This document shows positions 9,553 to 16,864 of a stretch of DNA of 64,000 bases, one piece after another; positions within the stretch are counted from its first letter, which is position 1; each line of letters opens with the position of its first letter. This stretch comes from Hydrogenoanaerobacterium saccharovorans (GTDB lineage: Bacteria > Bacillota > Clostridia > Oscillospirales > Ruminococcaceae), in contig NZ_RKRD01000002.1 in NCBI RefSeq assembly GCF_003814745.1, positions 62,001-126,000 on the forward strand, in the 5' to 3' direction. A model generated the notes under the pieces. That model was not told the DNA's origin, made no database searches, and saw nothing but the letters and a program-made list of their open reading frames with translations. The position numbers and the translations under genes were made by a program.

Positions 9553-9571
9553 ACCCACCTGTTTGGTGGGT
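9553..9571 (-). terminator. Short hairpin after tetR-type gene
   Basis: ACCCACC and GGTGGGT form seven base pairs around a 5-base loop, nine bases after the TetR stop codon. With only TTT following on the minus strand it may be an attenuating rather than full terminator. Confidence 0.35.
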
Positions 9572-9579
9572 AAATTTGC

Positions 9580-10137
9580 TTAATAAATTGTACGCTTAAT
9601 AACTTCCAATAAACAGTTACAAGAAGCTTCTTCTCTCATAAGCAATGTAAGGATGTTGGAGAATACAAAATCTACAAATTCAGTTTTTGTAAAGTTATCT
9701 GAGAACGTATTTTTTCGAACGGCCTGGTCTTTTTCTAACGCCTCTAACAAGGCGCGCTTGATATGACTAAAATATTGCTTCATCACTTCTCGAGCTTTGC
9801 TTTTATCTACGTTCGCAAAACTCATGGAATGCAAACTGAAGAAAGAGGGGTATTTTTTGCAGCCTTTTTGAACACTCTCGAACAAAGACAAAACGCTTTG
9901 GACGAAACCGGATTGGCTGCAGCAACCTTTTGAATCGTGCATAATTTCTCGCCAAACAGATTCTACCGTTGCCAGAACCAAATCGCTTTTTGATGGAAAG
10001 TAGTTGTATATTGAGCCTACCGATACACCGCATTTAAGAGCAACATCTCTCATATTCAAGGCTTGTATGCCCGATTGCGACACTACCTCTTTGCCGACAG
10101 AAAGAATTGCCTCCCGCGATGTCAAAGTTTTATTCAT
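9580..10137 (-). CDS. TetR/AcrR-family transcriptional regulator
   Basis: 185 residues. The N-terminal helix-turn-helix is clear (residues about 25-50: NMRDVALKCGVSVGSIYNYF, with the signature IYNYFPSKSDL). The C-terminal ligand-binding half is helical and contains a CC pair near residue 72, with no recognised ligand pocket. The promoter carries the same 13-bp palindrome as the downstream membrane gene, so the protein most likely represses both itself and that gene. Ribosome site GGAGG is eight bases from the ATG. Confidence 0.9.
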   Translation of the reverse strand: MNKTLTSREAILSVGKEVVSQSGIQALNMRDVALKCGVSVGSIYNYFPSKSDLVLATVESVWREIMHDSKGCCSQSGFVQSVLSLFESVQKGCKKYPSFFSLHSMSFANVDKSKAREVMKQYFSHIKRALLEALEKDQAVRKNTFSDNFTKTEFVDFVFSNILTLLMREEASCNCLLEVIKRTIY

Positions 10138-10152
10138 AACAAACCTCCAAAC

Positions 10153-10165
10153 TGAACAATGTTCA
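10153..10165. promoter_or_regulatory. Putative TetR autoregulatory operator
   Basis: TGAACAATGTTCA, a perfect 13-bp palindrome about apart from its central base, sits 15 bases upstream of the tetR-type start codon. It matches the copy at 9523-9535 exactly when that copy is read on the opposite strand. Confidence 0.65.
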
Positions 10166-10255
10166 TTTTAGCATATCACTTCAAATTTGTCAACTAAAAA
10201 AGTATATATTGCGCTGATTTAAATAAGCATTTTTTGTAAATTAATTTTTAGGTAA

Positions 10256-10288
10256 AAGAAAAGCCGTCCGGCGGTAAAACCCTACGGC
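10256..10288 (-). terminator. Hairpin terminator after NusG-II-domain gene
   Basis: GCCGT/ACGGC outer arms with an inner GGT/ACC pairing, followed on the minus strand by TTTTCTTTT. It lies about 50 bases past the stop. Confidence 0.5.
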
Positions 10289-10339
10289 AAATCTTAAAAA
10301 GCAAAAAATAATTTTGAAAATTACCATTTCTGCAATTGT

Positions 10340-10708
10340 TTAGCGGATAACCAATGCGGTTTTATTGGGTAAGCACACTGCACTTTCGCCCGACCTGCTG
10401 ATAAAACCTACGTTTTCGCAAACATGGTCGGGGCAATTTACGTCTACAAAACGTATTTTGTGGTCTCTTATCTCAAAACTTACAGGTAGACCGCTTTTTT
10501 TATCAAGCGAGAAGGTCTTGTCCTCTGCTTTCGCAAGGTCTACTTTCATAATATTTTTACCGTCAACACTAATAACGGCAATGGGATGATCGTTATTTGA
10601 ACCAATAAAATAAAATGCAGCGACTGCTAATGCCGCAACCAATAGAACCCCCAATAAAATAAAATCGTTTTTTTTGAACTTCAATTTTTTTTCAGGCAAA
10701 TTTTTCAC
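10340..10708 (-). CDS. NusG domain II-containing exported or membrane-anchored protein
   Basis: 122 residues with one N-terminal transmembrane helix (about residues 17-36) and an outside domain that ends in the motif CPDHVC followed by GESAVCLPNKTALVI. This is the pattern of the NusG_II domain family common in Clostridia, which is not the transcription factor itself but shares its second domain. Function is unknown; members often lie beside respiratory or quinone genes, but here the gene is alone and divergent from spoVAC. The ATG has an unclear ribosome site (GGAGCTGTG). Confidence 0.7.
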   Translation of the reverse strand: MKNLPEKKLKFKKNDFILLGVLLVAALAVAAFYFIGSNNDHPIAVISVDGKNIMKVDLAKAEDKTFSLDKKSGLPVSFEIRDHKIRFVDVNCPDHVCENVGFISRSGESAVCLPNKTALVIR

Positions 10709-10741
10709 AGCTCCAAACCAAATTGTTACTCCAAGTATTAT

Positions 10742-10771
10742 AACATAAACTCATAAAAGAGTCACATACTA
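10742..10771 (+). promoter_or_regulatory. Possible sporulation (sigma-G/F type) promoter of spoVA
   Basis: CATACTA at 10765-10771 equals the consensus -10 element of forespore sigma factors, and AACATA lies 17 bases before it. The operon below it is normally under sigma-G. The -35 match is poor, so this is a candidate only. A strong imperfect hairpin (10803-10833, core GGATTATATAATCC) lies between it and the gene. Confidence 0.4.
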
Positions 10772-10865
10772 CGATAGAAAGAAATTTTAAACATTTTTGC
10801 CAGCGTGCGGATTATATAATCCGGCTTGGCAGTGGTAGTACCTTAAATTGGAGGAGTGATGAACC

Positions 10866-11309
10866 ATGGCATTAACGCCAAAAGAATACGAAAATCTTAG
10901 CAATAAAGCTGCGCCAAATTCGAATCTCGGCAAAAATATGGCGTTGGCGTTTTTAATAGGCGGGTTGATTTGTACACTGGGGCAGTTTTTTGTAAACCTT
11001 TATACAAAGCTGGGGCTCGATAAAGATATGGCGAGCGGAACGGCATCGGTTACTTTGGTGTTTTTAAGCGTACTGTTTACGGGGCTGAATTTATACGATA
11101 ACCTTGCACGTTACGGCGGCGCAGGTACGTTGGTGCCCATTACGGGTTTTGCAAATGCGGTCGCATCCCCTGCACTTGAGTTTAAAAGCGAAGGCTTGAT
11201 TATGGGTATTGGTGTAAAAATGTTTACCATTGCAGGGCCTGTGATTGTTTACGGTGTTTCTGCCAGCGTCATTTACGGGCTGATTTTATATTTATTTAAG
11301 CTGATTTAA
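10866..11309 (+). CDS. spoVAC: Stage V sporulation protein AC
   Basis: 147-residue integral membrane protein with four or five helices, part of the SpoVA channel that moves dipicolinic acid into the forespore and out again at germination. Family features are the glycine-rich middle (YGGAGTLVPITGFANAV) and a membrane-embedded C-terminus. First gene of a three-gene operon with spoVAD and spoVAE. The upstream GGAGGAGTGAT is a strong ribosome site. The additional spoVAA, AB and AF genes of Bacillus are absent here, as in many Clostridia. Confidence 0.95.
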   Translation: MALTPKEYENLSNKAAPNSNLGKNMALAFLIGGLICTLGQFFVNLYTKLGLDKDMASGTASVTLVFLSVLFTGLNLYDNLARYGGAGTLVPITGFANAVASPALEFKSEGLIMGIGVKMFTIAGPVIVYGVSASVIYGLILYLFKLI

Positions 11310-11395
11310 ACATTCGAAAATACAAAATTGCAATCAATTAGATACAGGCTTATTGCCTGCGCAATAAAAACAACAAACTGAAAGGTTTTGATAAA

Positions 11396-12430
11396 ATGCC
11401 AACCAAGTTAGGCGCACATACCGTGCGGTTGGACAGTATGCCATCCATCCTGTCCTTTGCAGCGGTGGCAAGCAAAAAAGAGGGGCAAGGCCCGTTGGGT
11501 GGAAAATTCGATATTTTAAACGACGATACTTCGTTTGGCCAGCAAAGCTGGGAAAAAGCCGAAAGCCAAATGCAAAAGCTGTGTGTGGGCAAAGCGTTGG
11601 AGAAGGCAAACCTTTCGCCCGAAGCGATTGATTTTATGTTTGCGGGTGATTTGCTCAACCAATGCATCGGTTCCACTTACGGCCTGCGCGATTTTTCAAT
11701 CCCTTTTTTTGGTTTATTCGGCGCCTGTTCTACCATGTCAGAGTCTCTTACGCTTGCATCGATGTTTGTGGATTCGGGGCTGGCAAACCGATGCATTGCA
11801 GTGACGTCATCTCACTTCTGCTCGGCAGAGCGGCAATTTCGGTTCCCGCTGGAATACGGTGGGCAGCGCCCCCCCACAGCACAGTGGACAGTAACCGGTT
11901 CGGGCAGTGTGGTTGTGGGCAAAAACGTAAAACCGCCCTATGTTAAGGCGGTGTGTGTGGGTACCATAGAAGATTTGGGCATTAAAGACTCCAACAACAT
12001 GGGGGCGGCTATGGCGCCGGCAGCGGCAAAAACCATTCAAACATTTTTTGAAGATACTTGCACCAATGCCGATAACTACGATTTGATTGTCACCGGCGAC
12101 CTCGGCGAAGTGGGCAGCAACCTAATGGAGCAACTGCTTGCACGCGAAGGCATCAGCCTGGGTACAAAGCACAACGATTGCGGTTTGATTATTTACGACC
12201 GCGAGAATCAGCAGGATGTAAATGCGGGAGGCTCGGGCTGCGGATGCAGTGCCTCGGTGCTCTGTGCCGATATTCTGCCCAAAATACAAAACGGCGAGCT
12301 CAACGACGTACTGTTTATTGCAACCGGTGCACTCATGAGCCCCACATCGGTGCAGCAGGGCGAAAGTATACCGGGCATTGCCCACCTCGTTTACCTTTCT
12401 TCTCAATCCGTGCGGAAAGGGGTATTGTAA
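11396..12430 (+). CDS. spoVAD: Stage V sporulation protein AD
   Basis: 344-residue soluble subunit of the SpoVA complex, with a thiolase-like fold that binds dipicolinic acid. Seen: FGACSTMSESL around residue 106, RFPLEYGGQRPPTAQWTVTGSG, GDLGEVGSN and the glycine/cysteine stretch AGGSGCGCSASV. The gene lies 86 bases after spoVAC, and its TAA stop overlaps the ATG of spoVAE by one base (TAATG), which indicates translational coupling. Expected to be expressed in the forespore. Confidence 0.95.
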   Translation: MPTKLGAHTVRLDSMPSILSFAAVASKKEGQGPLGGKFDILNDDTSFGQQSWEKAESQMQKLCVGKALEKANLSPEAIDFMFAGDLLNQCIGSTYGLRDFSIPFFGLFGACSTMSESLTLASMFVDSGLANRCIAVTSSHFCSAERQFRFPLEYGGQRPPTAQWTVTGSGSVVVGKNVKPPYVKAVCVGTIEDLGIKDSNNMGAAMAPAAAKTIQTFFEDTCTNADNYDLIVTGDLGEVGSNLMEQLLAREGISLGTKHNDCGLIIYDRENQQDVNAGGSGCGCSASVLCADILPKIQNGELNDVLFIATGALMSPTSVQQGESIPGIAHLVYLSSQSVRKGVL

Positions 12431-12798
12431 TGGAAGTTTTTTTAACTTATTTAAAAGCATTTGTTGTCGGCGGTATTTTGTGTGCCGTAGGGCAGATTTT
12501 TATTGATAAAACCAAGTTGACCCCTGCACGAATTTTGGTAGGTTATGTGGTATTGGGCGTAATTCTTTCGGGCTTGGGGCTGTACCAGCCGCTGATTGAT
12601 TTTGCCGGTGCGGGTGCATCGGTTCCGCTTACCGGCTTTGGGCATACCCTGGCAAAAGGTGTGCGCGAAGGGCTTGCAGAAAAGGGCTTGTTCGGTATCC
12701 TGTCGGGCGGGCTTACGGCTACATCGGCGGGCATTGCGGCGGCAATTATTTTTGCACTGATAGTTGCTCTTATTTTTAAACCCGGCGATAAAACTTAA
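12430..12798 (+). CDS. spoVAE: Stage V sporulation protein AE
   Basis: 122-residue membrane protein with about four hydrophobic helices, paralogous in layout to SpoVAC (GAGASVPLTGFGHTLAKG). Third component of the dipicolinate channel. The start codon overlaps the spoVAD stop. It converges with the small XRE gene at 12805 with only six bases between the stop codons and no obvious terminator there. Confidence 0.92.
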   Translation: MEVFLTYLKAFVVGGILCAVGQIFIDKTKLTPARILVGYVVLGVILSGLGLYQPLIDFAGAGASVPLTGFGHTLAKGVREGLAEKGLFGILSGGLTATSAGIAAAIIFALIVALIFKPGDKT

Positions 12799-12804
12799 CC
12801 CCCA

Positions 12805-13008
12805 CTATTTTTGGTTGGTTCTTCCTAAGATATAATCGGTACTGGTTTGATAAAAATCAGCCAATTTGATGAGTGCCCAAACAGGTATTTCGCGAATACC
12901 CTTTTCATATCTGCGGTAAACCTCGCGTTTACAGTTCAGCATTGTTGCAACTTGTTCTTGCGTTAAGTCAGCATCCAGCCTTAAATCTTCCAATCGTTGA
13001 AAATACAT
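12805..13008 (-). CDS. Small XRE-family DNA-binding regulator
   Basis: 67 residues that form a single Cro/C1-type helix-turn-helix (LTQEQVATMLNCKREVYRRYEKGIR region) plus the short hydrophobic tail LADFYQTSTDYILG. Divergent from the small KMY-family gene at 13098; two 20-bp inverted repeats lie between the two starts and are probably its operators. Ribosome site AGAGGTGAT. No toxin domain is visible. Closely resembles the first 14 codons of the broken gene at 61809. Confidence 0.88.
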   Translation of the reverse strand: MYFQRLEDLRLDADLTQEQVATMLNCKREVYRRYEKGIREIPVWALIKLADFYQTSTDYILGRTNQK

Positions 13009-13019
13009 GACATCACCTC

Positions 13020-13048
13020 TTGACTATGCTACCATTTTGTGGCATTAT
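13020..13048 (+). promoter_or_regulatory. Promoter of the KMY-1 gene
   Basis: TTGACT (13020-13025) and CATTAT (13043-13048) are separated by 17 bases. The first inverted repeat lies in the spacer, so binding there would block RNA polymerase. Confidence 0.5.
13026..13045. promoter_or_regulatory. Inverted-repeat operator 1 of the XRE/KMY-1 locus
   Basis: Pattern ATGCTAC-N6-GTGGCAT. The arms match except at one position. It lies inside the spacer of the predicted plus-strand promoter and 18 bases upstream of the XRE start codon. Confidence 0.65.
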
Positions 13049-13058
13049 CAAGAATAAT

Positions 13059-13078
13059 ATGCAACCATACAGTAGCAT
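13059..13078. promoter_or_regulatory. Inverted-repeat operator 2 of the XRE/KMY-1 locus
   Basis: Pattern ATGCAAC-N6-GTAGCAT, the same design as operator 1. The two centres are 33 bp apart, about three helical turns, which would let two dimers bind the same face of the DNA. Confidence 0.65.
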
Positions 13079-13097
13079 TTTTATAGGGGGTGAAAGT

Positions 13098-13247
13098 ATG
13101 CCGGAATATCAAAAAATGTACAGCAGTTTATTTAATGAAATTACAGATACAATTGAACGTCTGAAAAAAATACAGCAAGATGTAGAAGAACTATATATCA
13201 GTACAGATGAACCGATTCAGCTTGCTGACTATGCAAAAGATAAATAA
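13098..13247 (+). CDS. KMY-family small protein 1 (unknown function)
   Basis: 49 residues, predicted mostly helical, without a membrane segment or signal peptide. It starts MPEYQKMYSSLFNEITDTIE and continues with a heptad-like pattern of Leu, Ile and Gln. Two paralogues are in this window (20548-20688 and 61900-62040), sharing YxKMYxxLFNxxTxxIExL and EExY. The ribosome site AGGGGGTGAAAGT precedes ATG 13098; the longer upstream frame crosses the operators and is not used. Divergent from a small XRE gene. I do not recognise the family; a partner or accessory of the regulator is one possibility. Confidence 0.75.
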   Translation: MPEYQKMYSSLFNEITDTIERLKKIQQDVEELYISTDEPIQLADYAKDK

Positions 13248-13252
13248 GTAAA

Positions 13253-13286
13253 AAAGAACCATCCGCTGTGCAGCAGATGGTTCTTT
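13253..13286. terminator. Bidirectional terminator between KMY-1 and the 50-aa membrane gene
   Basis: AAAGAACCATC pairs with GATGGTTCTTT, with a further GCTG/CAGC inner stem. T-rich flanks on both strands serve both convergent genes. Confidence 0.8.
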
Positions 13287-13298
13287 GCTTTTGTTAAA

Positions 13299-13451
13299 CT
13301 AAATTAGCCCGCAATCTTCATAGTCCTTCCATTTTTCACGGTAGCTGCGTTCATTCAGCAGACGAAAAACAATATACCCAACCGAGCCCATCAGCAGGAC
13401 AATGGGAACAACAACCGACAACATTTTTTTTAAAGCAGAATCTTGCTTCAT
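13299..13451 (-). CDS. Small single-helix membrane protein
   Basis: 50 residues with one central hydrophobic helix (about residues 11-29, LSVVVPIVLLMGSVGYIVF) flanked by positively charged residues, and a charged tail (NERSYREKWKDYED). ATG 13451 is preceded by GAGGG nine bases away. Too short to assign a family. It lies between KMY-1 and rpsT and shares a terminator with KMY-1. Confidence 0.55.
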   Translation of the reverse strand: MKQDSALKKMLSVVVPIVLLMGSVGYIVFRLLNERSYREKWKDYEDCGLI

Positions 13452-13569
13452 TGCAGCAACCCTCATTTCTGTTTATTGTAGGATTCTAAAAATATCATAC
13501 CCTAAACAGGACAGGTTCGTCAACGTTGTGTTAAAAAATTTGCATAATGTTTAAAAAAGGCAAACAAAA

Positions 13570-13597
13570 AAGCAGACGCGTTGTATAGCATCTGCTT
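13570..13597 (-). terminator. rpsT: rpsT terminator
   Basis: AAGCAGATGC pairs with GCGTCTGCTT (one G-U) and is followed by TTTTTTG on the minus strand, 30 bases after the rpsT stop. Confidence 0.8.
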
Positions 13598-13626
13598 GTT
13601 TTTGCCGTTTTGTTTAGCGTTAAAAC

Positions 13627-13887
13627 TTAGCCAACTGCATTCAGTTTGCTTGCAAGGTGAGATTTCTTTCTCGCTGCACAGTTTTTGTGAAGAATATTTT
13701 TAGCGGCAGCTTGGTCAATTTTCTTAACTGCAAGCTTTACAACCTCTACTTTATTCTCGTCGTTGTTAGCAACAGCCAACTCCGCGTTTTTAATTACTGT
13801 TTTGAGATTCGTTTTTACTGCTTTATTCTCAGCAGATTTTGCAGCAATCACTCTAACTCTTTTCTTAGCAGATTTAATGTTAGGCAT
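13627..13887 (-). CDS. rpsT: 30S ribosomal protein S20
   Basis: 86 residues, lysine- and alanine-rich, starting MPNIKSAKKRVR, the standard S20 N-terminus. Primary 16S rRNA-binding protein of the small subunit. ATG 13887 follows GGAGGTGTGAAT; the in-frame upstream extension is spurious. Neighbour of gpr, as in Bacillus, but here divergent from it. Typical promoter and terminator flank the gene. Confidence 0.97.
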   Translation of the reverse strand: MPNIKSAKKRVRVIAAKSAENKAVKTNLKTVIKNAELAVANNDENKVEVVKLAVKKIDQAAAKNILHKNCAARKKSHLASKLNAVG

Positions 13888-13924
13888 ATTCACACCTCCT
13901 TCATTACACATGACAGTACAAGTT

Positions 13925-13953
13925 ATATTAGCATTTTTGAGGCAAAATTGCAA
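13925..13953 (-). promoter_or_regulatory. rpsT promoter
   Basis: On the minus strand TTGCAA and TAATAT are separated by 17 bases, with a TG two bases before the -10 (extended -10). Confidence 0.6.
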
Positions 13954-14065
13954 CTATTTTTCAAGAAAAAATCGCTTACAGCCAATATTTTTCTGAAAAA
14001 AGCCCATAATGACATTGAAACATGCAAATAACAGCCCGAATCAGGGCATTTGAGGAGGATTTACC

Positions 14066-14959
14066 ATGATTTTTCGTACCGACTTGGCAATGGAGCTGGA
14101 AGAACAGCATCGCTCCGAACAGATCCCCGGCATCGTCTCGCAGGATGAAACCGTAGGCAACCTTACCATTAATAAAATCCAAATTACAAGCGAAGAAGCA
14201 GCGCAAAAAATCGGCAAACCCATTGGGGAATATGTTACCGTTACGGTACCGCCTTTTTCAGATGATGTCACTTCGGCAAATGAAGAAATCGAGGCGATGG
14301 CGCAACAAATTCAGCGGCTGATAAACGATGACAAAGGGTTGGTACTGGTAGCGGGTTTGGGCAATCATCAAATCACGCCCGATGCACTTGGCCCCAAGGT
14401 GATTGAAGGTATCATTGCCACCCGTCACATCAAAGGCGAGGTTGCCGAGGCAGCAGGGCTGTCGCACCTGCGCCCCGTGGCGGCGATTGCGCCGGGCGTA
14501 CTGGGGCAAACCGGTATAGAAACGGGCGAGGTGGTATCTTCCATCGTAAAAGACATTCAGCCGAGCTGTGTTGTTGCGGTGGATGCGCTTGCCTCGCGCA
14601 GCCTGGACCGTTTGGGCTGCACAGTGCAGATATCCAACACCGGTATCTCCCCCGGCTCGGGTGTTGCCAATACACGCAAAGAGCTTTCGAAAAATTCGCT
14701 CGGTGTACCGGTGGTGTCGATTGGTGTGCCCACCGTAGTGGATGGAACCACACTGGCGGGCGACTTGCTGCAAGCAAAAGAAATGATGAGCGACGAACAA
14801 ATTCGCGAGCGCTTTGAGCCGCGCGGCGCTATGATGATGGTAACCCCGCGTGAAATTGACCTTGTCATTCAGCGGGCGGCTAAGGCAATTTCGCTCGCCA
14901 TCAATCGCGCACTTCAGCCCAAAATGAGCCTGGATGATATTGTCTATCTGAGCGAATAA
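14066..14959 (+). CDS. gpr: Germination protease GPR
   Basis: 297 residues. Aspartic-type endopeptidase (family A25) that degrades small acid-soluble spore proteins during germination. Recognised by RTDLAMELEEQ at the very N-terminus, GLGNHQITPDALGPKV, and NTGISPGSGVANTRKELS with GVPTVVDGTTLA. The extension before the RTDLA motif is only three residues, shorter than the propeptide of the Bacillus enzymes, so zymogen control may differ. Strong ribosome site TTGAGGAGG. Followed by spoIIP, as in Bacillus; expected to be forespore-expressed. Confidence 0.96.
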   Translation: MIFRTDLAMELEEQHRSEQIPGIVSQDETVGNLTINKIQITSEEAAQKIGKPIGEYVTVTVPPFSDDVTSANEEIEAMAQQIQRLINDDKGLVLVAGLGNHQITPDALGPKVIEGIIATRHIKGEVAEAAGLSHLRPVAAIAPGVLGQTGIETGEVVSSIVKDIQPSCVVAVDALASRSLDRLGCTVQISNTGISPGSGVANTRKELSKNSLGVPVVSIGVPTVVDGTTLAGDLLQAKEMMSDEQIRERFEPRGAMMMVTPREIDLVIQRAAKAISLAINRALQPKMSLDDIVYLSE

Positions 14960-15056
14960 TAATCTTTAAAAGTATAAAAACCCCATTTTATGCATATCCA
15001 TTGATAGTGGAGCGAGTTGAATCTACTCGCAAAGTGCAAGCATGGGGGAATTATAA

Positions 15057-16211
15057 GTGGGCAGACGAAGAAACAGGCTACAGGTAAAAAAAGCGTTGTC
15101 GCTAATGCTACTCTTGCCGTTTGCGGTGTGGGGCTTGATTAAGTGCCTGCCGCTGCTGGGCAATTTGGCGGCGCGCGCCGCAATGCTTTCTGCCGCTATG
15201 AATATGCCCGAGGGCAGTATTGCCATGCTGGAGGAACGGTTTAATTCGGAACTGTTTGAAAACGGTGAAAAAGAAGATGCCGTGGTATCCGAATCGCCCC
15301 CGCCTGTTTCTTCGTCCGAGCCCGAGTCATCGTCACTGCCGCCGAGTGAATCGTCGGAAGAAGAAAAACAAAAACCCGAACTCCCCTCCCCCGATGACAT
15401 CCCCGACGAATACCGCGGAACCATACGCGAGCTGCAATACGGGGCAGACCGCAGCCCCATCTACATTCCGCTGAAAGCGGGCTATCTCAAAAACTCGACC
15501 AAACTCACCGCTGCGGATGTAAAAAAAGAGCTGAATAAGCCGCTTGAGATGAAACTAAAGCAAACGGACGAGCCGCAGGTGCTGATCATACACACCCATG
15601 CTACCGAAAGCTACGAGCCTTTTGCCGTAGATTTTTACGATAAACGCGGAACATGGCGCAGTACCGATAATGAGTGCAACATGGTGCAGGTGGGCAACCG
15701 CATTGCCGAAGAACTGAAAAATGCGGGCATTGGGGTAATTCATGATACCACACAGCACGATTACCCCTCTTATAATGGCTCGTACGAGCGCAGTGCCGAA
15801 ACAGTAAAGAGTTACCTAAAAAAATATCCCACCATCAAAGCCGTACTGGATGTTCACCGCGATGCCATCCAGCCCGAGGACAACGTGATTGTAAAGGCAA
15901 CGGCAGACATTGACGGGAAAAAAGCCGCACAGGTAATGATTATTACAGGGTGTGAAGACGGCACAATGGGTGTGCCGAACTGGAGTAGCAACCTGCGTTT
16001 TGCGGCAGCGCTGCAAAGCAATGCAGAAGAAATGTACGCGGGGCTGATGCGGCCAATCTTCTTTTGTTACCGCAAATACAATATGGATTTGACCAAGGGC
16101 TCTATTTTACTGGAAGTGGGCAGCCACGGCAATACGCTGGAAGAAGCCGAATACAGCGGTGAATTGTTAGGCAAAGCATTGGTAAAGACGCTGAATGATA
16201 CTAAAAAATAA
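15057..16211 (+). CDS. spoIIP: Stage II sporulation protein P
   Basis: 384 residues. Cell-wall hydrolase (amidase/endopeptidase) that acts with SpoIID and SpoIIM in engulfment. Seen: an N-terminal membrane anchor at residues 13-30, a low-complexity Ser/Pro/Glu linker around residues 78-115, then the catalytic domain with IIHTHATESYEPF, VLDVHRDAI and LLEVGSHGNT. GTG 15057 is the start, nine bases after GGGGGA. It is 97 bases after gpr and is probably cotranscribed. Confidence 0.95.
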   Translation: MGRRRNRLQVKKALSLMLLLPFAVWGLIKCLPLLGNLAARAAMLSAAMNMPEGSIAMLEERFNSELFENGEKEDAVVSESPPPVSSSEPESSSLPPSESSEEEKQKPELPSPDDIPDEYRGTIRELQYGADRSPIYIPLKAGYLKNSTKLTAADVKKELNKPLEMKLKQTDEPQVLIIHTHATESYEPFAVDFYDKRGTWRSTDNECNMVQVGNRIAEELKNAGIGVIHDTTQHDYPSYNGSYERSAETVKSYLKKYPTIKAVLDVHRDAIQPEDNVIVKATADIDGKKAAQVMIITGCEDGTMGVPNWSSNLRFAAALQSNAEEMYAGLMRPIFFCYRKYNMDLTKGSILLEVGSHGNTLEEAEYSGELLGKALVKTLNDTKK

Positions 16212-16225
16212 GTTGGATGTGAAAC

Positions 16226-16552
16226 ATGAAAAACAAAATAAGGATATTTGGGCTGTCGTTTTTTAGCACAATGGTACTGATGGTATTGTTATGCGGTTTT
16301 GCTGTAGCAGACAACAACACGCGGCAAACAGGATACGGAGACTTTGTGCCTTTATTGCAGGCAGCCCAAACAGACGCGCTGCATTATAATGTATCTGTTA
16401 TGGGTGAGCAATATGAGGTAAATGTAGGCTGTCTAAACACCGCAGCGGGATATTTGCAGAAAATGAGCCCTTATATGCCGGTAAAAGGCAGGCTTGCCGT
16501 TAAACTAGCAGCACTGGGTGTACGCGCAGTTGAGGAAAACCTCATCCTATAG
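16226..16552 (+). CDS. Small secreted or anchored protein in the yqxA position
   Basis: 108 residues with a hydrophobic N-terminal segment (about residues 9-27) ending in a possible signal-peptidase site near AVA, and a short outer domain with YEVNVGCLNTAAGYLQKM. No family is recognised from sequence. It lies 14 bases after spoIIP and before lepA, where Bacillus carries yqxA, also an approximately 110-residue protein with an N-terminal hydrophobic segment. Sequence similarity to YqxA was not tested. Confidence 0.6.
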   Translation: MKNKIRIFGLSFFSTMVLMVLLCGFAVADNNTRQTGYGDFVPLLQAAQTDALHYNVSVMGEQYEVNVGCLNTAAGYLQKMSPYMPVKGRLAVKLAALGVRAVEENLIL

Positions 16553-16575
16553 CAAAACAGAACAGTTTTAAGCAA

Positions 16576-16608
16576 CCACCATGCTCTTACCAGACATGGT
16601 GGATTTTT
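16576..16608 (+). terminator. Terminator of the gpr-spoIIP operon
   Basis: CCACCATG pairs with CATGGTGG over an 11-base loop and is followed by ATTTTT. Confidence 0.75.
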
Positions 16609-16700
16609 GCGCTCTGCCGCAAATACACCAAAAGCTGTGAACATCTTGTAAAACTAATTTATAAGGCAACATGCGCTATTGCTGAAAGCTTTTCTTATGT

Positions 16701-16731
16701 GATATAATAACCGCAATGTGGTTATTATACT
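16701..16731. repeat. Palindromic repeat element, copy 1
   Basis: GATATAATAACCGC, a 3-base loop, and GTGGTTATTATACT. It forms a near-perfect stem of 13 to 14 bp and contains TATAAT in the left arm. A longer-paired copy with the same core and loop size is at 54088-54118. Confidence 0.6.
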
Positions 16732-16810
16732 TTTATTGAACTGCCTTTGGTTGCCCATTTCCCGGGTAACTGGCAAAACGGTAAAATATATCGTAACATC
16801 AACGCTTTTA

Positions 16811-16819
16811 TGCTATAAT
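16811..16819 (+). promoter_or_regulatory. lepA promoter, extended -10
   Basis: TGC-TATAAT, an extended -10 motif, lies about 45 bases before the lepA start. No good -35 is seen. Confidence 0.5.
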
Positions 16820-16864
16820 AAAATGTAATTGCTATGCGCGGCAAGTGCCGCACAGGAGGTTTAT

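Larger units (their letters stand above)
16553..16864. other. 312-bp intergenic region between the spoIIP operon and lepA
   Basis: It holds the terminator (16576-16608), the palindromic repeat (16701-16731) and the lepA promoter (16811-16819). No further gene is visible. Confidence 0.6.

Noticed and set aside
12805..13247. Classical toxin-antitoxin module
   Set aside because: The partner protein has no toxin fold such as RelE, MazF or HigB, the two genes are divergent rather than in one operon, and three copies with paired operators fit a regulatory role better.
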